Assembly: GCA_946885915.1 (NCBI GenBank)
Contig: CAMPHF010000011.1
Span: forward strand, 1-64,000
Direction of reading: 5' to 3'
Length of the DNA: 64,000 bases
Source of the DNA: an uncultured Idiomarina sp.
GTDB taxonomy: Bacteria > Pseudomonadota > Gammaproteobacteria > Enterobacterales > Alteromonadaceae
Part shown: positions 51,701 to 60,853 of the stretch, piece by piece
Layout of the letters: each line of letters starts with the position of its first letter
Numbering within the stretch: the first letter of the stretch is position 1
The notes under the pieces: model-generated
What the model was told of the DNA's origin: nothing
Seen by the model: only the letters and a program-made list of their open reading frames with translations
Databases searched by the model: none
Made by a program: the position numbers and the translations under genes

Positions 51701-51889
51701 TTAGAACGTCGTCAAGCCGTAGTCGCAGAGAAGCAACAATTGATTCAAAAAGTGTTGGCAGCTGGTGATGCAGCCAAGCAAGGCGCTGCCAATGGTTATA
51801 AACCTAAGCAACCCACTTGGCACTGTGAGGATCAGCATGATGTATGGCTCGATGAGTTTATGGTCCACACCCATGGAGGACGTCACTAA
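48794..51889 (+). CDS. Exported double amidohydrolase-family protein
   Basis: A 1031-residue protein with a signal peptide (about 1-26, ending VHA). The first amidohydrolase-like domain (about 40-455) has the fold marks GHIIYPGFIDAYSS but lacks the metal-binding HxH, so it is probably inactive. A beta-rich linker (about 450-570) follows. The second domain (about 575-990) is intact: EGKHVTPGIIDEHSHIA with HxH, a Lys in QVIKLRWG, His in VHAHSYVQ and FTHILEG, and Asp in VNSDSND. It may hydrolyse a peptide or cyclic amide in the periplasm; the substrate is unknown. The stop overlaps the next gene by one base. Confidence 0.86.
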   Translation: MNIRQQLSGVSAAVLTALALVPAVHADQTTRVQGIHQHTPSLIALQNATIITEPGKRFENATLVIEHGKVRAINANNQAPEGARVIDVTGHIIYPGFIDAYSSYGVPKPEQGLRGYRTEPPQYSNEREGGNAANDAIHAQLRWIDSFSPDQSAAKGLIEQGFTAVQTARLDGIFQGQAAVVSLADKIANELVYNPSSLQFGSFDKGSSRQQYPSSLMGSIALVRQTLSDAAWYEQARGKTAISGEPVEYNAALDALTTIEQQGMLFAAEDELSLLRADQVLDEYNVRSVFLGSGFEYARVEAVKNTGSALILPLDFPAAPDVAGVDAELDVELADLRHWERAPSNPATLAQAGVDFALTTAQLEKPQAFWPNLRKAIQHGLSQQQALAALTTIPAQIAGVSDKVGKLQPGYMADFVIAKGDLFTDGEIAAVWLQGEAVELKPLQPAQLSGEFELNIANQALQLTLEADSKVSGSIKQGDTSHSLRNATRMQDQVEFVVDLDIAGLSGAWRVRLEQTAAARLQGVAVGPDGRELPLQATRVDAATAAEVADEETSPTYVSQLTFPNVAYGQPGLPQRENIHIKNATVWTADEQGILTNADIIIRDGEFDEIGQDLDTPRGFTVIDAEGKHVTPGIIDEHSHIAISQGVNEGSEAITAEVHIGDVVNPDDIHIYRSLAGGTTMAQLLHGSANPIGGRAQVIKLRWGADAELMKFDAAPDSIKFALGENVKQSNWGDDYTVRYPQTRMGVETIMRDGFIAAREYAEAKAAYDDLSRSERARTAPPRPDERLDVLLEILRSERFVHAHSYVQSEILMLLRLAEEFDFTITAFTHILEGYKVASEMAKHGAGGSTFADWWGFKFEVYDAIPFNACLMMEKGVLTSVNSDSNDLQRRLNTEAGKSVRYCDMDPHEALKMITINPAKQLKVEQYVGSITEGKHADFVIWNNNPLSAYARVEQTWINARKFFDYEADLERRQAVVAEKQQLIQKVLAAGDAAKQGAANGYKPKQPTWHCEDQHDVWLDEFMVHTHGGRH

Positions 51890-53190
51890 TGAAACATTTG
51901 CAAACCAAGCTGAGTGCTACCGCTGTGGCACTCCTGCTTACCGGTGCGGTAAGCGCGCATGACATGGTTCCCGGTGCGGCGCAAACCCAGCCGATACTAA
52001 TCCAAGATGGTACCGTATATAGCGTCGCCAATGGCGTCTTAAGCAATACTGACCTGTTGTTGGAAAATGGCAAAATCACTGCAATAGGGGTGGATTTGAT
52101 GGTACCAGCAAATGCCCAAGTGATTAATGCTGAGGGTAAGCATATTTACCCGGGCTTGATTGCGCTAGATACCACTTTAGGGTTGATTGAAATTGAAGCG
52201 GTACGCGCTACAGATGATCAACGCGAAGTGGGTTTAATTCATCCTGAAGTGCGCAGTCATATCGCCTATAACCCCGACTCAGAGGTAATTCCGACGTTAC
52301 GTTACAACGGCATTACTCATGCTCAAATCGTTCCTCAGGGAAGCCTGGTGATGGGGCAGTCGAGCGTTTTAGAGTTGGATGCCTGGACCTGGGAAGATGG
52401 CGCGCAGGCGCTTGATATTGGCGTCCATATTAACTGGCCTCGGGTTGGTTTAAACACGGCATGGTGGGAACGTCGTTCACCTGAGGAACAACGTAAAGCC
52501 AATGCTGAAGCGCGCGAACGACTCAACCAAGCAATTGCTGATGCCAAAGCCTATGCGACCGCTAAAGCGGCGGGCACATTAGAGCGTACCGACATTCGCT
52601 GGGAAGCAATGGTAGGGGTGTTCGACGGTAGCAAAAAGTTATTTGTGCACGCTGATGACAAACGTCAGCTCGAGCAGGCGATTGCACTCCAGCAAGAGTA
52701 TGGCTTTGACATGGTGCTGATGGGGGCTCGTGACGCTTGGCGTATGCTTGACCAGTTAGCCGCTGCAGATATTCCAGTGGTGTATGGCGCGCCGTTTGGA
52801 TTGCCAAGTCGGCACGATGAAGCCTTTGATCAGGCGTTCAGTGTGCCGGGTCAGTTAGCTGCAGCAGGTGTCGATTTCGCGATTGCCTACCCGGGCTTTT
52901 GGGATACCCGCAATTTAGCTTTTGCGGCGGGTAATGCCGCGGCTTATGGGCTGGCTAAAGACCATGCGTTACGGGCCATTACGTTGGATGCGGCTAAAAT
53001 TCTTGGTATCGACGATGAATTAGGCTCACTTGAAGTTGGCAAAGAAGCGACTTTGCTGATCTCTAACGGTGATGTGCTTGATCCTTTGGGACAAGATATT
53101 CAGCAGATGTTCATTGAAGGTCGTGAAGTGGATTTACGTAGCCGCCATACTCAGCTATATGAAAAATACCAACAGAAGCCAGTCGAATAA
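51889..53190 (+). CDS. Exported amidohydrolase-family protein, degenerate metal site
   Basis: A 433-residue protein with a signal peptide (about 1-24, ending VSA). The fold marks ENGKITAIGVDL and GKHIYPGLIALDTTLG are present, but the HxH metal motif is missing, replaced by LDTTLG, and the late Asp region reads AIAYPGFWDTRN. It resembles the N-terminal half of the preceding protein. GGAGGACG lies just before its ATG. Since the start is on the preceding stop codon, both products are made together and may form a complex. Function unknown. Confidence 0.84.
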   Translation: MKHLQTKLSATAVALLLTGAVSAHDMVPGAAQTQPILIQDGTVYSVANGVLSNTDLLLENGKITAIGVDLMVPANAQVINAEGKHIYPGLIALDTTLGLIEIEAVRATDDQREVGLIHPEVRSHIAYNPDSEVIPTLRYNGITHAQIVPQGSLVMGQSSVLELDAWTWEDGAQALDIGVHINWPRVGLNTAWWERRSPEEQRKANAEARERLNQAIADAKAYATAKAAGTLERTDIRWEAMVGVFDGSKKLFVHADDKRQLEQAIALQQEYGFDMVLMGARDAWRMLDQLAAADIPVVYGAPFGLPSRHDEAFDQAFSVPGQLAAAGVDFAIAYPGFWDTRNLAFAAGNAAAYGLAKDHALRAITLDAAKILGIDDELGSLEVGKEATLLISNGDVLDPLGQDIQQMFIEGREVDLRSRHTQLYEKYQQKPVE

Positions 53191-53211
53191 AATAGTGGTT
53201 CTGTAAACTAA

Positions 53212-53238
53212 AACCCCACGCCTAGCGTGGGGTTTTTT
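53212..53238 (+). terminator. Terminator after the amidohydrolase operon
   Basis: Perfect 10-bp stem AACCCCACGC/GCGTGGGGTT (53212-53221 and 53225-53234) with a three-base loop, then T tract. Confidence 0.92.
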
Positions 53239-53258
53239 ATAGCAGCCATCGCGCTAGC

Positions 53259-54056
53259 TTAATGGTTCAATAAGCGGGCTAATAAGCTTCGTAAAGCCGC
53301 TGGCTCGAATGGTTTATCGGTGAGTGCATCTACGCCGCTTTGCTTAATATTAGCCAACTGCGGAGAGTGAGCGCGAGCGGTTACCATGAGAATAGGAATA
53401 TGGGATAACCCCGGCGTTTTGCGAATAAATTCGGCAAGTTCGCGGCCATTCATCTGTGGCATGTGATAGTCGGTCACCACCAAGTCAAAGGGTTGTTCTG
53501 CGAGAATACCTTGCGCTTGTTGGCCATCTTCTGCCTCGACAAAGTTGACGATACCCAAATCGCCCAATATCCGCCGTAAATGATGGCGTGACATCATACT
53601 ATCATCGACTAACAGCACGGTTAAGTCTTCAGGGTCAAAGTGCTTCAATTCTAACGAGGTTGGATCTATCAAATCGACCGTGGCTGTGACCGCGCGTTGG
53701 AGTTGTTCTGGAGTAAAAGGTTTAGGCAAAATGGCAATAATACCTGCCTGCTTGAACTCCTCGAGCTGATCATCGCGGTATTCACTGGAAACCAGCATAA
53801 ATCCGATATCTTCGGCTAGCCCATGCTGATTCAAAAAGTGCAGTAGGTCATGCGCCGTACCATCGGCGAAATACATGGCGCTGGCGATTAAATCGGGCTG
53901 GAAGCGTTGAATTTTTTGTTGCGCTTCGGCAATACTTGCCGCACCATCTACTTGCGTAATGCCAGCATCGGCGAGATGCCGCGTGATGACTTTGCGTTGA
54001 ACTTCTGAGGGTTCAATGAGTAAAATCGACAAGTCAGCGGCGTGCACGTGCGGCAT
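53259..54056 (-). CDS. Tandem receiver-domain response regulator
   Basis: A 265-residue protein of two CheY-like domains and no output domain. Domain 1 (about 10-130) lacks the phosphoacceptor: the aligned position in PDLIASAMYF is Ala60, and only one acidic residue remains in LLIEPSE, although Lys112 (PKPF) is kept. Domain 2 (about 143-265) is intact with Asp151/Asp152, Asp196 (VVTDYHMPQMNG), Thr226 and Lys248. ATG at 54056 has AAGGAT upstream; a reading to 54248 would overlap the divergent STAS gene and adds unrelated residues. It lies 130 bases from the STAS gene, suggesting a shared pathway. Confidence 0.88.
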   Translation of the reverse strand: MPHVHAADLSILLIEPSEVQRKVITRHLADAGITQVDGAASIAEAQQKIQRFQPDLIASAMYFADGTAHDLLHFLNQHGLAEDIGFMLVSSEYRDDQLEEFKQAGIIAILPKPFTPEQLQRAVTATVDLIDPTSLELKHFDPEDLTVLLVDDSMMSRHHLRRILGDLGIVNFVEAEDGQQAQGILAEQPFDLVVTDYHMPQMNGRELAEFIRKTPGLSHIPILMVTARAHSPQLANIKQSGVDALTDKPFEPAALRSLLARLLNH

Positions 54057-54186
54057 GAAGATATCCTTTCTGTTGACCGAGCCATGCAGTAGGTTAGGCG
54101 ATTTAATGCGCAAACACAACAACATCGCTGGGTCTAAATTCGCCACCCGACGGCCCGTAAAATAGCATCGAGGGAACAGTGTAATT

Positions 54187-54492
54187 ATGTCTTTGACCAA
54201 ACAATTTTCTAATGACGGAAAACAGCTCATTATCACCATAAAGGGCAAGTTCGACTTCAGTCTGGTACAAGAATTTCGGCAGGCCTACGCGAATATAGGC
54301 GACACCCAACCCACGGTATTGATTGATTTGCGTGAAACCGAGTATTTAGACAGTTCAGCCTTAGGTATGTTGTTGAATATGCGCAAGTCTCTCGGTCAAA
54401 GTGTGAAAGAAATTCAGTTGATCAATTGTCGGCCGGAAATCCGTCGTATTTTGGATATCTCGCGCTTTGATAAAATGTTTATTATTTCTTAA
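54187..54492 (+). CDS. STAS-domain anti-sigma-factor antagonist (CrsA/HsbA-like)
   Basis: A 101-residue SpoIIAA-like STAS protein. YLDSSALGML contains the conserved phosphorylatable Ser (Ser56 or Ser57) controlled by a partner-switch kinase and phosphatase. The next gene encodes a protein with both such activities. In Shewanella the similar pair CrsA/CrsR controls RpoS through an anti-sigma/antagonist switch, and Pseudomonas has HsbA/HsbR. The assignment to that group is by architecture and order; the target sigma factor is not in this window. Confidence 0.9.
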   Translation: MSLTKQFSNDGKQLIITIKGKFDFSLVQEFRQAYANIGDTQPTVLIDLRETEYLDSSALGMLLNMRKSLGQSVKEIQLINCRPEIRRILDISRFDKMFIIS

Positions 54493-54504
54493 GCGCAGCG
54501 GCTC

Positions 54505-56169
54505 ATGCGCGTACTGATCGTCGATGACCAAATCGCCAATCGCTTGTTACTCGAGAGCTTGGTCGGTGGCTTTGGTTACGAGGTCGTCTGTGCGGCTTCG
54601 GGGCAAGAGGTCATTGATAACTTTCAAGCTTGGAAGCCCGATCTTGTCTTACTCGATGTGATGATGCCGGGCATCAGTGGCTACCAATTAGCGCCGAAAA
54701 TAAAAGCCCTGTCTGGCGTTGTTCATTTACCTATCATTTTTATTACCGCGATTGATGAGCAAGAAGCCTTATTGCGCTGTCTAGCCGTTGGTGGGGATGA
54801 CTTTCTGCCATTACCTTTTGAACCCGTTGTGCTGCAAGCTAAGTTGCGAGCACACCAACGAGTCCGTGAACTCAGCCAAGCCATTCATGAAAAAAATAAG
54901 CGCTTGATGTGGCACTCGAGTCGGGTCGAGCGTGAGCACAAAATTGTGCAACATATCTTTCGCAATGCACTGAGCCGCAATTTTACTCATTACCCCCATA
55001 TCGAAACTCATGTGACCGCCGCCAGCGAGTTTAGTGGCGACTTATGTTTGGTGGCAGCGGGGCCACTGGGCAATATATATGTGTTTATGGGAGATTTTAC
55101 CGGCCATGGATTAGCCCCCGCGACTGGTGCGCTGCCGCTGTCACAGGCTTTTTTTGCGATGGCTGAACGCGGTGTGGCGGTAGCCGAAATGGTGACCGAA
55201 TTCAATGAACGACTGTTGCAGCTGCTTCCCGATGACATGTTTTGCGCGGGTATTATGCTCGAATTGTCGGCTTGCGGTGAACGATTAACCTATTGGAATG
55301 GCGGTATGGTTAGTGGTTATGTATTGAATGATGAAGGGCAAATTACCGCCCAGCTACGCTCGCAACATATGGCGCTCGGGATTTTGGCGGAGGATGAATT
55401 TGATCATTCCGTGAGTACGTTAAGTTGTAAATCTAACGAGCGCGTCGTTATTTTTACTGATGGGGTGACCGAATTACCCAACGAGGCGCAACAGCGATTA
55501 GGTGAGAGCGGGTTTGAAGCGATTTTAACCAGCCGACGAAGCCTTAGTTTAGCCGACATTATTGCTGACTTAGAGACTTATCGTGGTGGTCACGAGCATG
55601 ATGATGACATGTCATTGGCATTGTTGCGATGCTGCCCGTCGAAGCTAGCCTCGGAGCCTGATATACCCGCACAGACGTTTTTGCCATTTAAGTTGCAAGT
55701 GCAGATCAGTGCGCATGAAATGCAGCAGACCGATCCAGTGGCGACCTTAATGAATTCGCTCAGTCAGCTACCGGCGCTGCGGGCACACCGGGGAACGATT
55801 TTTATGCTGTTGTCCGAAGCCTATAATAATGCCTTGGAGCACGGCATTTTAGGGCTAGAGTCGAGTCTAAAAGAGCAAGATGATGGTTTTACCGAGTATT
55901 ATCGGGCCCGTGACCAACGCTTGGCTGAACTCAGCTCGGGGGAAATTGCTATTGAATTAGAATTTTTGCCGCGTCAGCGTCAGCTTATTATTCGTATTCG
56001 TGACTCGGGTACGACTCAGCGCGAAGCCCTTGCGCGCGCGACAGAAACACAGTCGATGACGCAAGCGCTGGCGCATGGCCGAGGCTTATTGCTGATGCAG
56101 GAATTGACCGAATCAATGCGTTGGTTAGACGACGGACATACACTAGAAGTGGTGTATCAAGTTAGTTAA
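54505..56169 (+). CDS. REC-PP2C-HATPase response regulator (CrsR-like)
   Basis: A 554-residue three-domain switch. The receiver (1-120) has Asp51 in LLDVMMPG and the acidic pair Asp7/Asp8. The PP2C/SpoIIE phosphatase domain (about 165-378) has metal aspartates Asp179 (SGDL), Asp197 (GDFTGHG), Asp319 (FTDGVTE) and DDDMS. The C-terminal HATPase (about 395-550) is RsbW-like, with N-box SEAYNNALEHG (437-447), RDSG and GRGLLLMQ. It should both phosphorylate and dephosphorylate the STAS protein made just upstream, 12 bases away. Its activity should depend on Asp51 phosphorylation by an unknown kinase. It converges on yciH. Confidence 0.9.
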   Translation: MRVLIVDDQIANRLLLESLVGGFGYEVVCAASGQEVIDNFQAWKPDLVLLDVMMPGISGYQLAPKIKALSGVVHLPIIFITAIDEQEALLRCLAVGGDDFLPLPFEPVVLQAKLRAHQRVRELSQAIHEKNKRLMWHSSRVEREHKIVQHIFRNALSRNFTHYPHIETHVTAASEFSGDLCLVAAGPLGNIYVFMGDFTGHGLAPATGALPLSQAFFAMAERGVAVAEMVTEFNERLLQLLPDDMFCAGIMLELSACGERLTYWNGGMVSGYVLNDEGQITAQLRSQHMALGILAEDEFDHSVSTLSCKSNERVVIFTDGVTELPNEAQQRLGESGFEAILTSRRSLSLADIIADLETYRGGHEHDDDMSLALLRCCPSKLASEPDIPAQTFLPFKLQVQISAHEMQQTDPVATLMNSLSQLPALRAHRGTIFMLLSEAYNNALEHGILGLESSLKEQDDGFTEYYRARDQRLAELSSGEIAIELEFLPRQRQLIIRIRDSGTTQREALARATETQSMTQALAHGRGLLLMQELTESMRWLDDGHTLEVVYQVS

Positions 56170-56195
56170 TGCTTTGATAATACATGGTAAAGCCG

Positions 56196-56543
56196 CTAAC
56201 CACCCGCAAACTTCACCCGATACCCCTGTTGTTCTAACAAAGCTTTCGCTGCTGCTCGTTGGTCGCCTTGTAATTCAATAGTACCGTCCTTTACGGCGCC
56301 ACCCACCCCGCAAGTTTGTTTAAGTTGCTTGGCTAACTGCTGCAATGCGCTGGTGGATAGGTTTAAGTCGAGCACGACGGTAACGCCTTTGCCTTTACGG
56401 CCTTTGGTTTGGCGTTGAATACGCAACGTTTGCCCCGCGGCAGCCGGCGTTAATTCGGCTTGGGTATCGCTGTCTGTGTCTGTGGCAACTTGCGCTGAGC
56501 TCTCAAAACCGAGTTGGCTTAATTGATCACGTAACGACGACAT
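56196..56543 (-). CDS. yciH: SUI1-family translation factor YciH
   Basis: A 115-residue protein with a C-terminal SUI1/eIF1-like domain: RIQRQTKGRKGKGVTVVLDL, CGVGGAVKDGTIELQGDQR and GYRVKFAGG. YciH can discriminate against non-standard initiation complexes in vitro. The N-terminal 38 residues are low-complexity and variable. The start is uncertain among ATGs at 56543, 56546 and 56555, because the gene overlaps or abuts the upstream stop at 56549-56551; 56543 is used. Translationally coupled to the membrane protein upstream. Confidence 0.92.
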   Translation of the reverse strand: MSSLRDQLSQLGFESSAQVATDTDSDTQAELTPAAAGQTLRIQRQTKGRKGKGVTVVLDLNLSTSALQQLAKQLKQTCGVGGAVKDGTIELQGDQRAAAKALLEQQGYRVKFAGG

Positions 56544-56548
56544 CATCA

Positions 56549-57304
56549 CTACCATTTACGTTTAGGTTGGAATAATTCTTCAAGGTCATCTTTTTTGCGG
56601 TTGGCGGCATCACGCGCGTTACCTTCACGTAACTCTTCGGTGATTTGATCTAGTTCTTCTTTTACCTGGGCCCGGCGGGCCGTAATGTAGTCATCATTGA
56701 AGCTCTGGTCATCAAGGGTTTTCAGGGCTTTTTCAAAGTATTGGCGCGCTGAGCCTAGCATTTGCGTGCTGCGCGCTGAACGACCACGGCGAATGAGACT
56801 CTCAACGCTAATTTGTACCTGAATTTTCACGAGGCGGCGATCTTCAGCAAGAAAATTTTGGGTATCGATACGGGCTTTCGAGTGTTCACTGCGAAGCGTA
56901 GAGCGCAGCTTCTTCACCGCATTCAGCATATTGATTACCTGTTTATCACTTTCAGGAATATCAAAGCTGTCGCTTACCGCATCGTTGGTGTCATTTTTAA
57001 ACGCATCAACACGCTCTTTGTAATCATCAACGCGGGCTTTATTATCGGCGGTTTGTGCCACCCCATGCATCCGCTGCGCAGCATCAAGCGCACGGCGATT
57101 AAGCATCAATAACAAGGCGCGACCGACCGGGAATGAACTGGCAACGCCAATCAAGTCTTCGGTTTGGTCAAACACGAGTTTAAAGCGCGCAAGCTTTTGC
57201 CGCCGCTCTAATTCAGCTTGTTGTTTGTGCTGCTGGATGGCATTGACGGCAATAATTAATACCACCAGCGCAACCACTAAAATGACGATAATGGAAACTG
57301 TCAT
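56549..57304 (-). CDS. Membrane-anchored helical protein of unknown function
   Basis: A 251-residue protein not recognised as a characterised family. One N-terminal helix (about 3-24) would place it in the inner membrane with a cytoplasmic C-terminus. The rest is predicted almost all-helical and highly charged (KARVDDYKERVDAF, QVKEELDQITEELREG), suggesting coiled coils or a helical bundle; no ATPase motif is seen. The Lys/Arg-rich end FQPKRKW overlaps or abuts the yciH start. It is probably an operon partner of yciH. Confidence 0.82.
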   Translation of the reverse strand: MTVSIIVILVVALVVLIIAVNAIQQHKQQAELERRQKLARFKLVFDQTEDLIGVASSFPVGRALLLMLNRRALDAAQRMHGVAQTADNKARVDDYKERVDAFKNDTNDAVSDSFDIPESDKQVINMLNAVKKLRSTLRSEHSKARIDTQNFLAEDRRLVKIQVQISVESLIRRGRSARSTQMLGSARQYFEKALKTLDDQSFNDDYITARRAQVKEELDQITEELREGNARDAANRKKDDLEELFQPKRKW

Positions 57305-57377
57305 GCTATGTTCAACCGGCTACGGTGAGCGTCTTTTTGATTATTATTATTCATGCATACTAACCAACTTTACGGGG

Positions 57378-58067
57378 CTAGGGTAGTGTTAAACAGAATA
57401 AGCTACCGCCTAGACTACCGCCATTTTTTAATTCGATCTTGCCCTGCACACCATCGCGTTCATGTTGTGCGGCTATTAAATGTGCAAAATAGAGCCCAAG
57501 TCCGGTTCGTGCCTCCAATAAATTAAGTTTTGCCATCGGCTGATGAGCCGCTTCCAGCATGGTTTCTGGATAGCCCCCACCGTTATCATTGATGCAGATT
57601 TCAAGGCCGGCTGAATTCAGCTGAGCGGTTACCTTTATGGTATCGGCGGTATAACGAATAGCATTAACAAAGATATCGTTGAGCAAGGCGCTGAGCAAAT
57701 CCCGGTCGCCGTGGCAGATAAGATCATCAGCAATCTCCACTTGTACCTCAATATGACGCTGTTCAGCATAGTATTCGTGGGTGATCACTAATTCGTCTAC
57801 CAGTTCCGCTAAATAAAATGCGTCGATGTTAACGGGTAAATGTTGCTGTTGTTCACGATATAACGCTAACAGTTGGATCAAACCCATGTTGATCCGTTGC
57901 GCTTCATAATGCAGCTGCGAGAATGCCTCGGCATGTGCGCTATCTTGATGGGCATGCGCGAGACTTTCTATCGATTGGATCAGCAGACACAGCGAATTCT
58001 TCATATCATGAATGCTGCTGGCAAGTACGGTGGTGAAATCTATCTCGCGGGTTTTCGATGGTTTCAT
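57378..58067 (-). CDS. Soluble sensor histidine kinase
   Basis: A 229-residue kinase without membrane segments or an N-terminal sensor domain. The H-box is SSIHDMKNSL with His20. The HATPase has N-box LLNDIFVNAIRYT, G1 INDNGGGYP and G2 TGLGLYFAHL, so it looks active. The signal must come from a partner protein. The gene follows the receiver-TPR gene, with 10 bases between them on the minus strand, so they are likely co-transcribed and functionally paired. Confidence 0.88.
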   Translation of the reverse strand: MKPSKTREIDFTTVLASSIHDMKNSLCLLIQSIESLAHAHQDSAHAEAFSQLHYEAQRINMGLIQLLALYREQQQHLPVNIDAFYLAELVDELVITHEYYAEQRHIEVQVEIADDLICHGDRDLLSALLNDIFVNAIRYTADTIKVTAQLNSAGLEICINDNGGGYPETMLEAAHQPMAKLNLLEARTGLGLYFAHLIAAQHERDGVQGKIELKNGGSLGGSLFCLTLP

Positions 58068-58077
58068 GAATACGTCC

Positions 58078-59739
58078 TTAACGATCTACAGTCGCTTGGG
58101 TAACCCTATTAATAGTCGCTTCAGGCTGGCGATAGCGCAAGGTGTTTAAACGCGTCGTGAGCACATTTAAATGGTGACGGCGATTGTCACTTTGGGGTAA
58201 TGCTTGGGCCGCTAAAATACAACGGCGGGCACGATCGATATCTTCATGAAAATGGTCATTCGGATCGGTCGCATGTTGTTGTTCCATTAATCGTAACAGC
58301 GTTTGGAGTAAGTTCAGTGCGATACTTGGGTGGCTAGCATCGTAACGAAAAGCATCAACAAAGCGTTGCTTGGCAGCCGTAAGCCGTTGTTGCTGGAATA
58401 ACTCCATGCCCTGGCGATTTAGCGCTTGCGCGCGCTCAGGGTCGTGCTCGACTGGGTAAATAACGGTTAACCCCTGGTTCACTTGCTGGTGCAGCTGTTG
58501 CGCCGATTCTGATTCAGCGCAATGCTGCGCAGTTAGTTCAATTTCTTCGCGTAGTAAGAGCTCTGGTTCAAGGCTTAAACATTCGCTGAGCACGGCGTCA
58601 ATAATGCTGTCAGCCTCGGCTTGGCGTTGTTGTTGCGCGTGCATACGCGCTTGAATCAAACGCAATGGCAGGAGGAATTGGGGATGCTCCTGCCAACGTC
58701 GTTGTTGGCGTTTCAACACCTCTTGTAATTCGGTTAAAAAGCGCATGCCTTGCAGCGGACCCGCAGCGCGGTATTGGTGAAACAAACCGCGCGCGTAATT
58801 AACGTAATCAGCTGCAGTTAAGTCGACACTATCATTATCGTTGGCGACCAGAACTAAGCGTCGATAGCAACGCGCAAAGCTATCTAATTGGCGCTGGCGA
58901 AGGGCAACCCATGCGGTAAGCCGGAGTAACTCAGCATCGTTGGGGAGCATCTCTAGCGCGCGTTGTAATAGCTCTGCTGCCGGCGGATATTGCTGCAGTT
59001 GAATCAGCGCGCGTGCACTTAATTGGTAAGCCGCCACACAATAATGGTGTTGATTCAAAACCTGTTGGCAATTCTCAACCACATCAAGATACCGGCCGAG
59101 TTCATACTGACAGTGGGCGAGACCTAATTGGGCCCAACCTAGGTCAGCGTTGCGTAAGACTCGCTCATAAACTTGTTGGGCCGCGCTTATCTCACCCTGA
59201 CGAATGAAGCCAATCGCCATCATCTGTAAGCAATCAAAGGCCAATTTAGGCACCCGGTTTACTTTTTCCTGGGCAATGATCACGGCGTTTTGATAATCAC
59301 CCGCATCGAGTGCCGCTTGGATTTGGTGCAGTGCAGCTTTTTTAGCAATCAGACTATCGAGCTGTTTGCGAACTTCGGCTTTTTGTAGCGGCGGGGTCCA
59401 TAGTTGGTCGATAGCATCACCATGGGCTTGACTTAATAGCTCACGAAATTGGGGGCTGCAACAAAGAATAAAGCCACTACCGAAGCGATACGCCTGTGCT
59501 TTAGTCAACGCCCGCAAGAAATCCAAGCTGGTGGCATAGGTGCTGAGCTGGTAATCCGCAATGACATAATGTGGTTGTTGGCGCAGGTAAGCCGCTTTGG
59601 CTTCAGCCGCAGTGCGCGCAGTTAAAATGCGCTTTACCCCAAAATCTTTGAGCAAAGATGTCAATTGCATCCGCAGTTCAGCGTTATCGCTGAAGATAAG
59701 GAAGTGCTTGTTTTGATACCAATCAATCCGTTTATTCAT
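58078..59739 (-). CDS. Receiver-TPR protein (atypical response regulator)
   Basis: A 553-residue protein with an N-terminal CheY-like receiver (about 10-130) followed by TPR repeats (about 145-350 and again 455-540). Receiver Asp62 (VIADYQLS) is in place. The conserved Lys of the KP motif is replaced: the site reads QLWTPPLQ, and only Asp18 represents the acidic pair. Phosphorylation may thus be weak or atypical. TPRs imply protein binding rather than DNA binding. It precedes the soluble histidine kinase in an operon, and a divergent cysB lies 110 bases away. Confidence 0.88.
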   Translation of the reverse strand: MNKRIDWYQNKHFLIFSDNAELRMQLTSLLKDFGVKRILTARTAAEAKAAYLRQQPHYVIADYQLSTYATSLDFLRALTKAQAYRFGSGFILCCSPQFRELLSQAHGDAIDQLWTPPLQKAEVRKQLDSLIAKKAALHQIQAALDAGDYQNAVIIAQEKVNRVPKLAFDCLQMMAIGFIRQGEISAAQQVYERVLRNADLGWAQLGLAHCQYELGRYLDVVENCQQVLNQHHYCVAAYQLSARALIQLQQYPPAAELLQRALEMLPNDAELLRLTAWVALRQRQLDSFARCYRRLVLVANDNDSVDLTAADYVNYARGLFHQYRAAGPLQGMRFLTELQEVLKRQQRRWQEHPQFLLPLRLIQARMHAQQQRQAEADSIIDAVLSECLSLEPELLLREEIELTAQHCAESESAQQLHQQVNQGLTVIYPVEHDPERAQALNRQGMELFQQQRLTAAKQRFVDAFRYDASHPSIALNLLQTLLRLMEQQHATDPNDHFHEDIDRARRCILAAQALPQSDNRRHHLNVLTTRLNTLRYRQPEATINRVTQATVDR

Positions 59740-59843
59740 GCGCTACTTGGAATAAGACACCATAATGTTATATATTTTTCGCATAACCAAACGTAAACAG
59801 TCCCTGCTTACGTGATTCTTTTGCCAGCAACTGGCGCGAGTGA

Positions 59844-60841
<998 letters not shown>

Positions 60842-60853
60842 CGTTCGCGCTGG

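Noticed and set aside
54057..54248. N-terminal extension of the tandem receiver protein
   Set aside because: It would overlap the divergent STAS gene, the added residues are not receiver-like, and AAGGAT supports the ATG at 54056.
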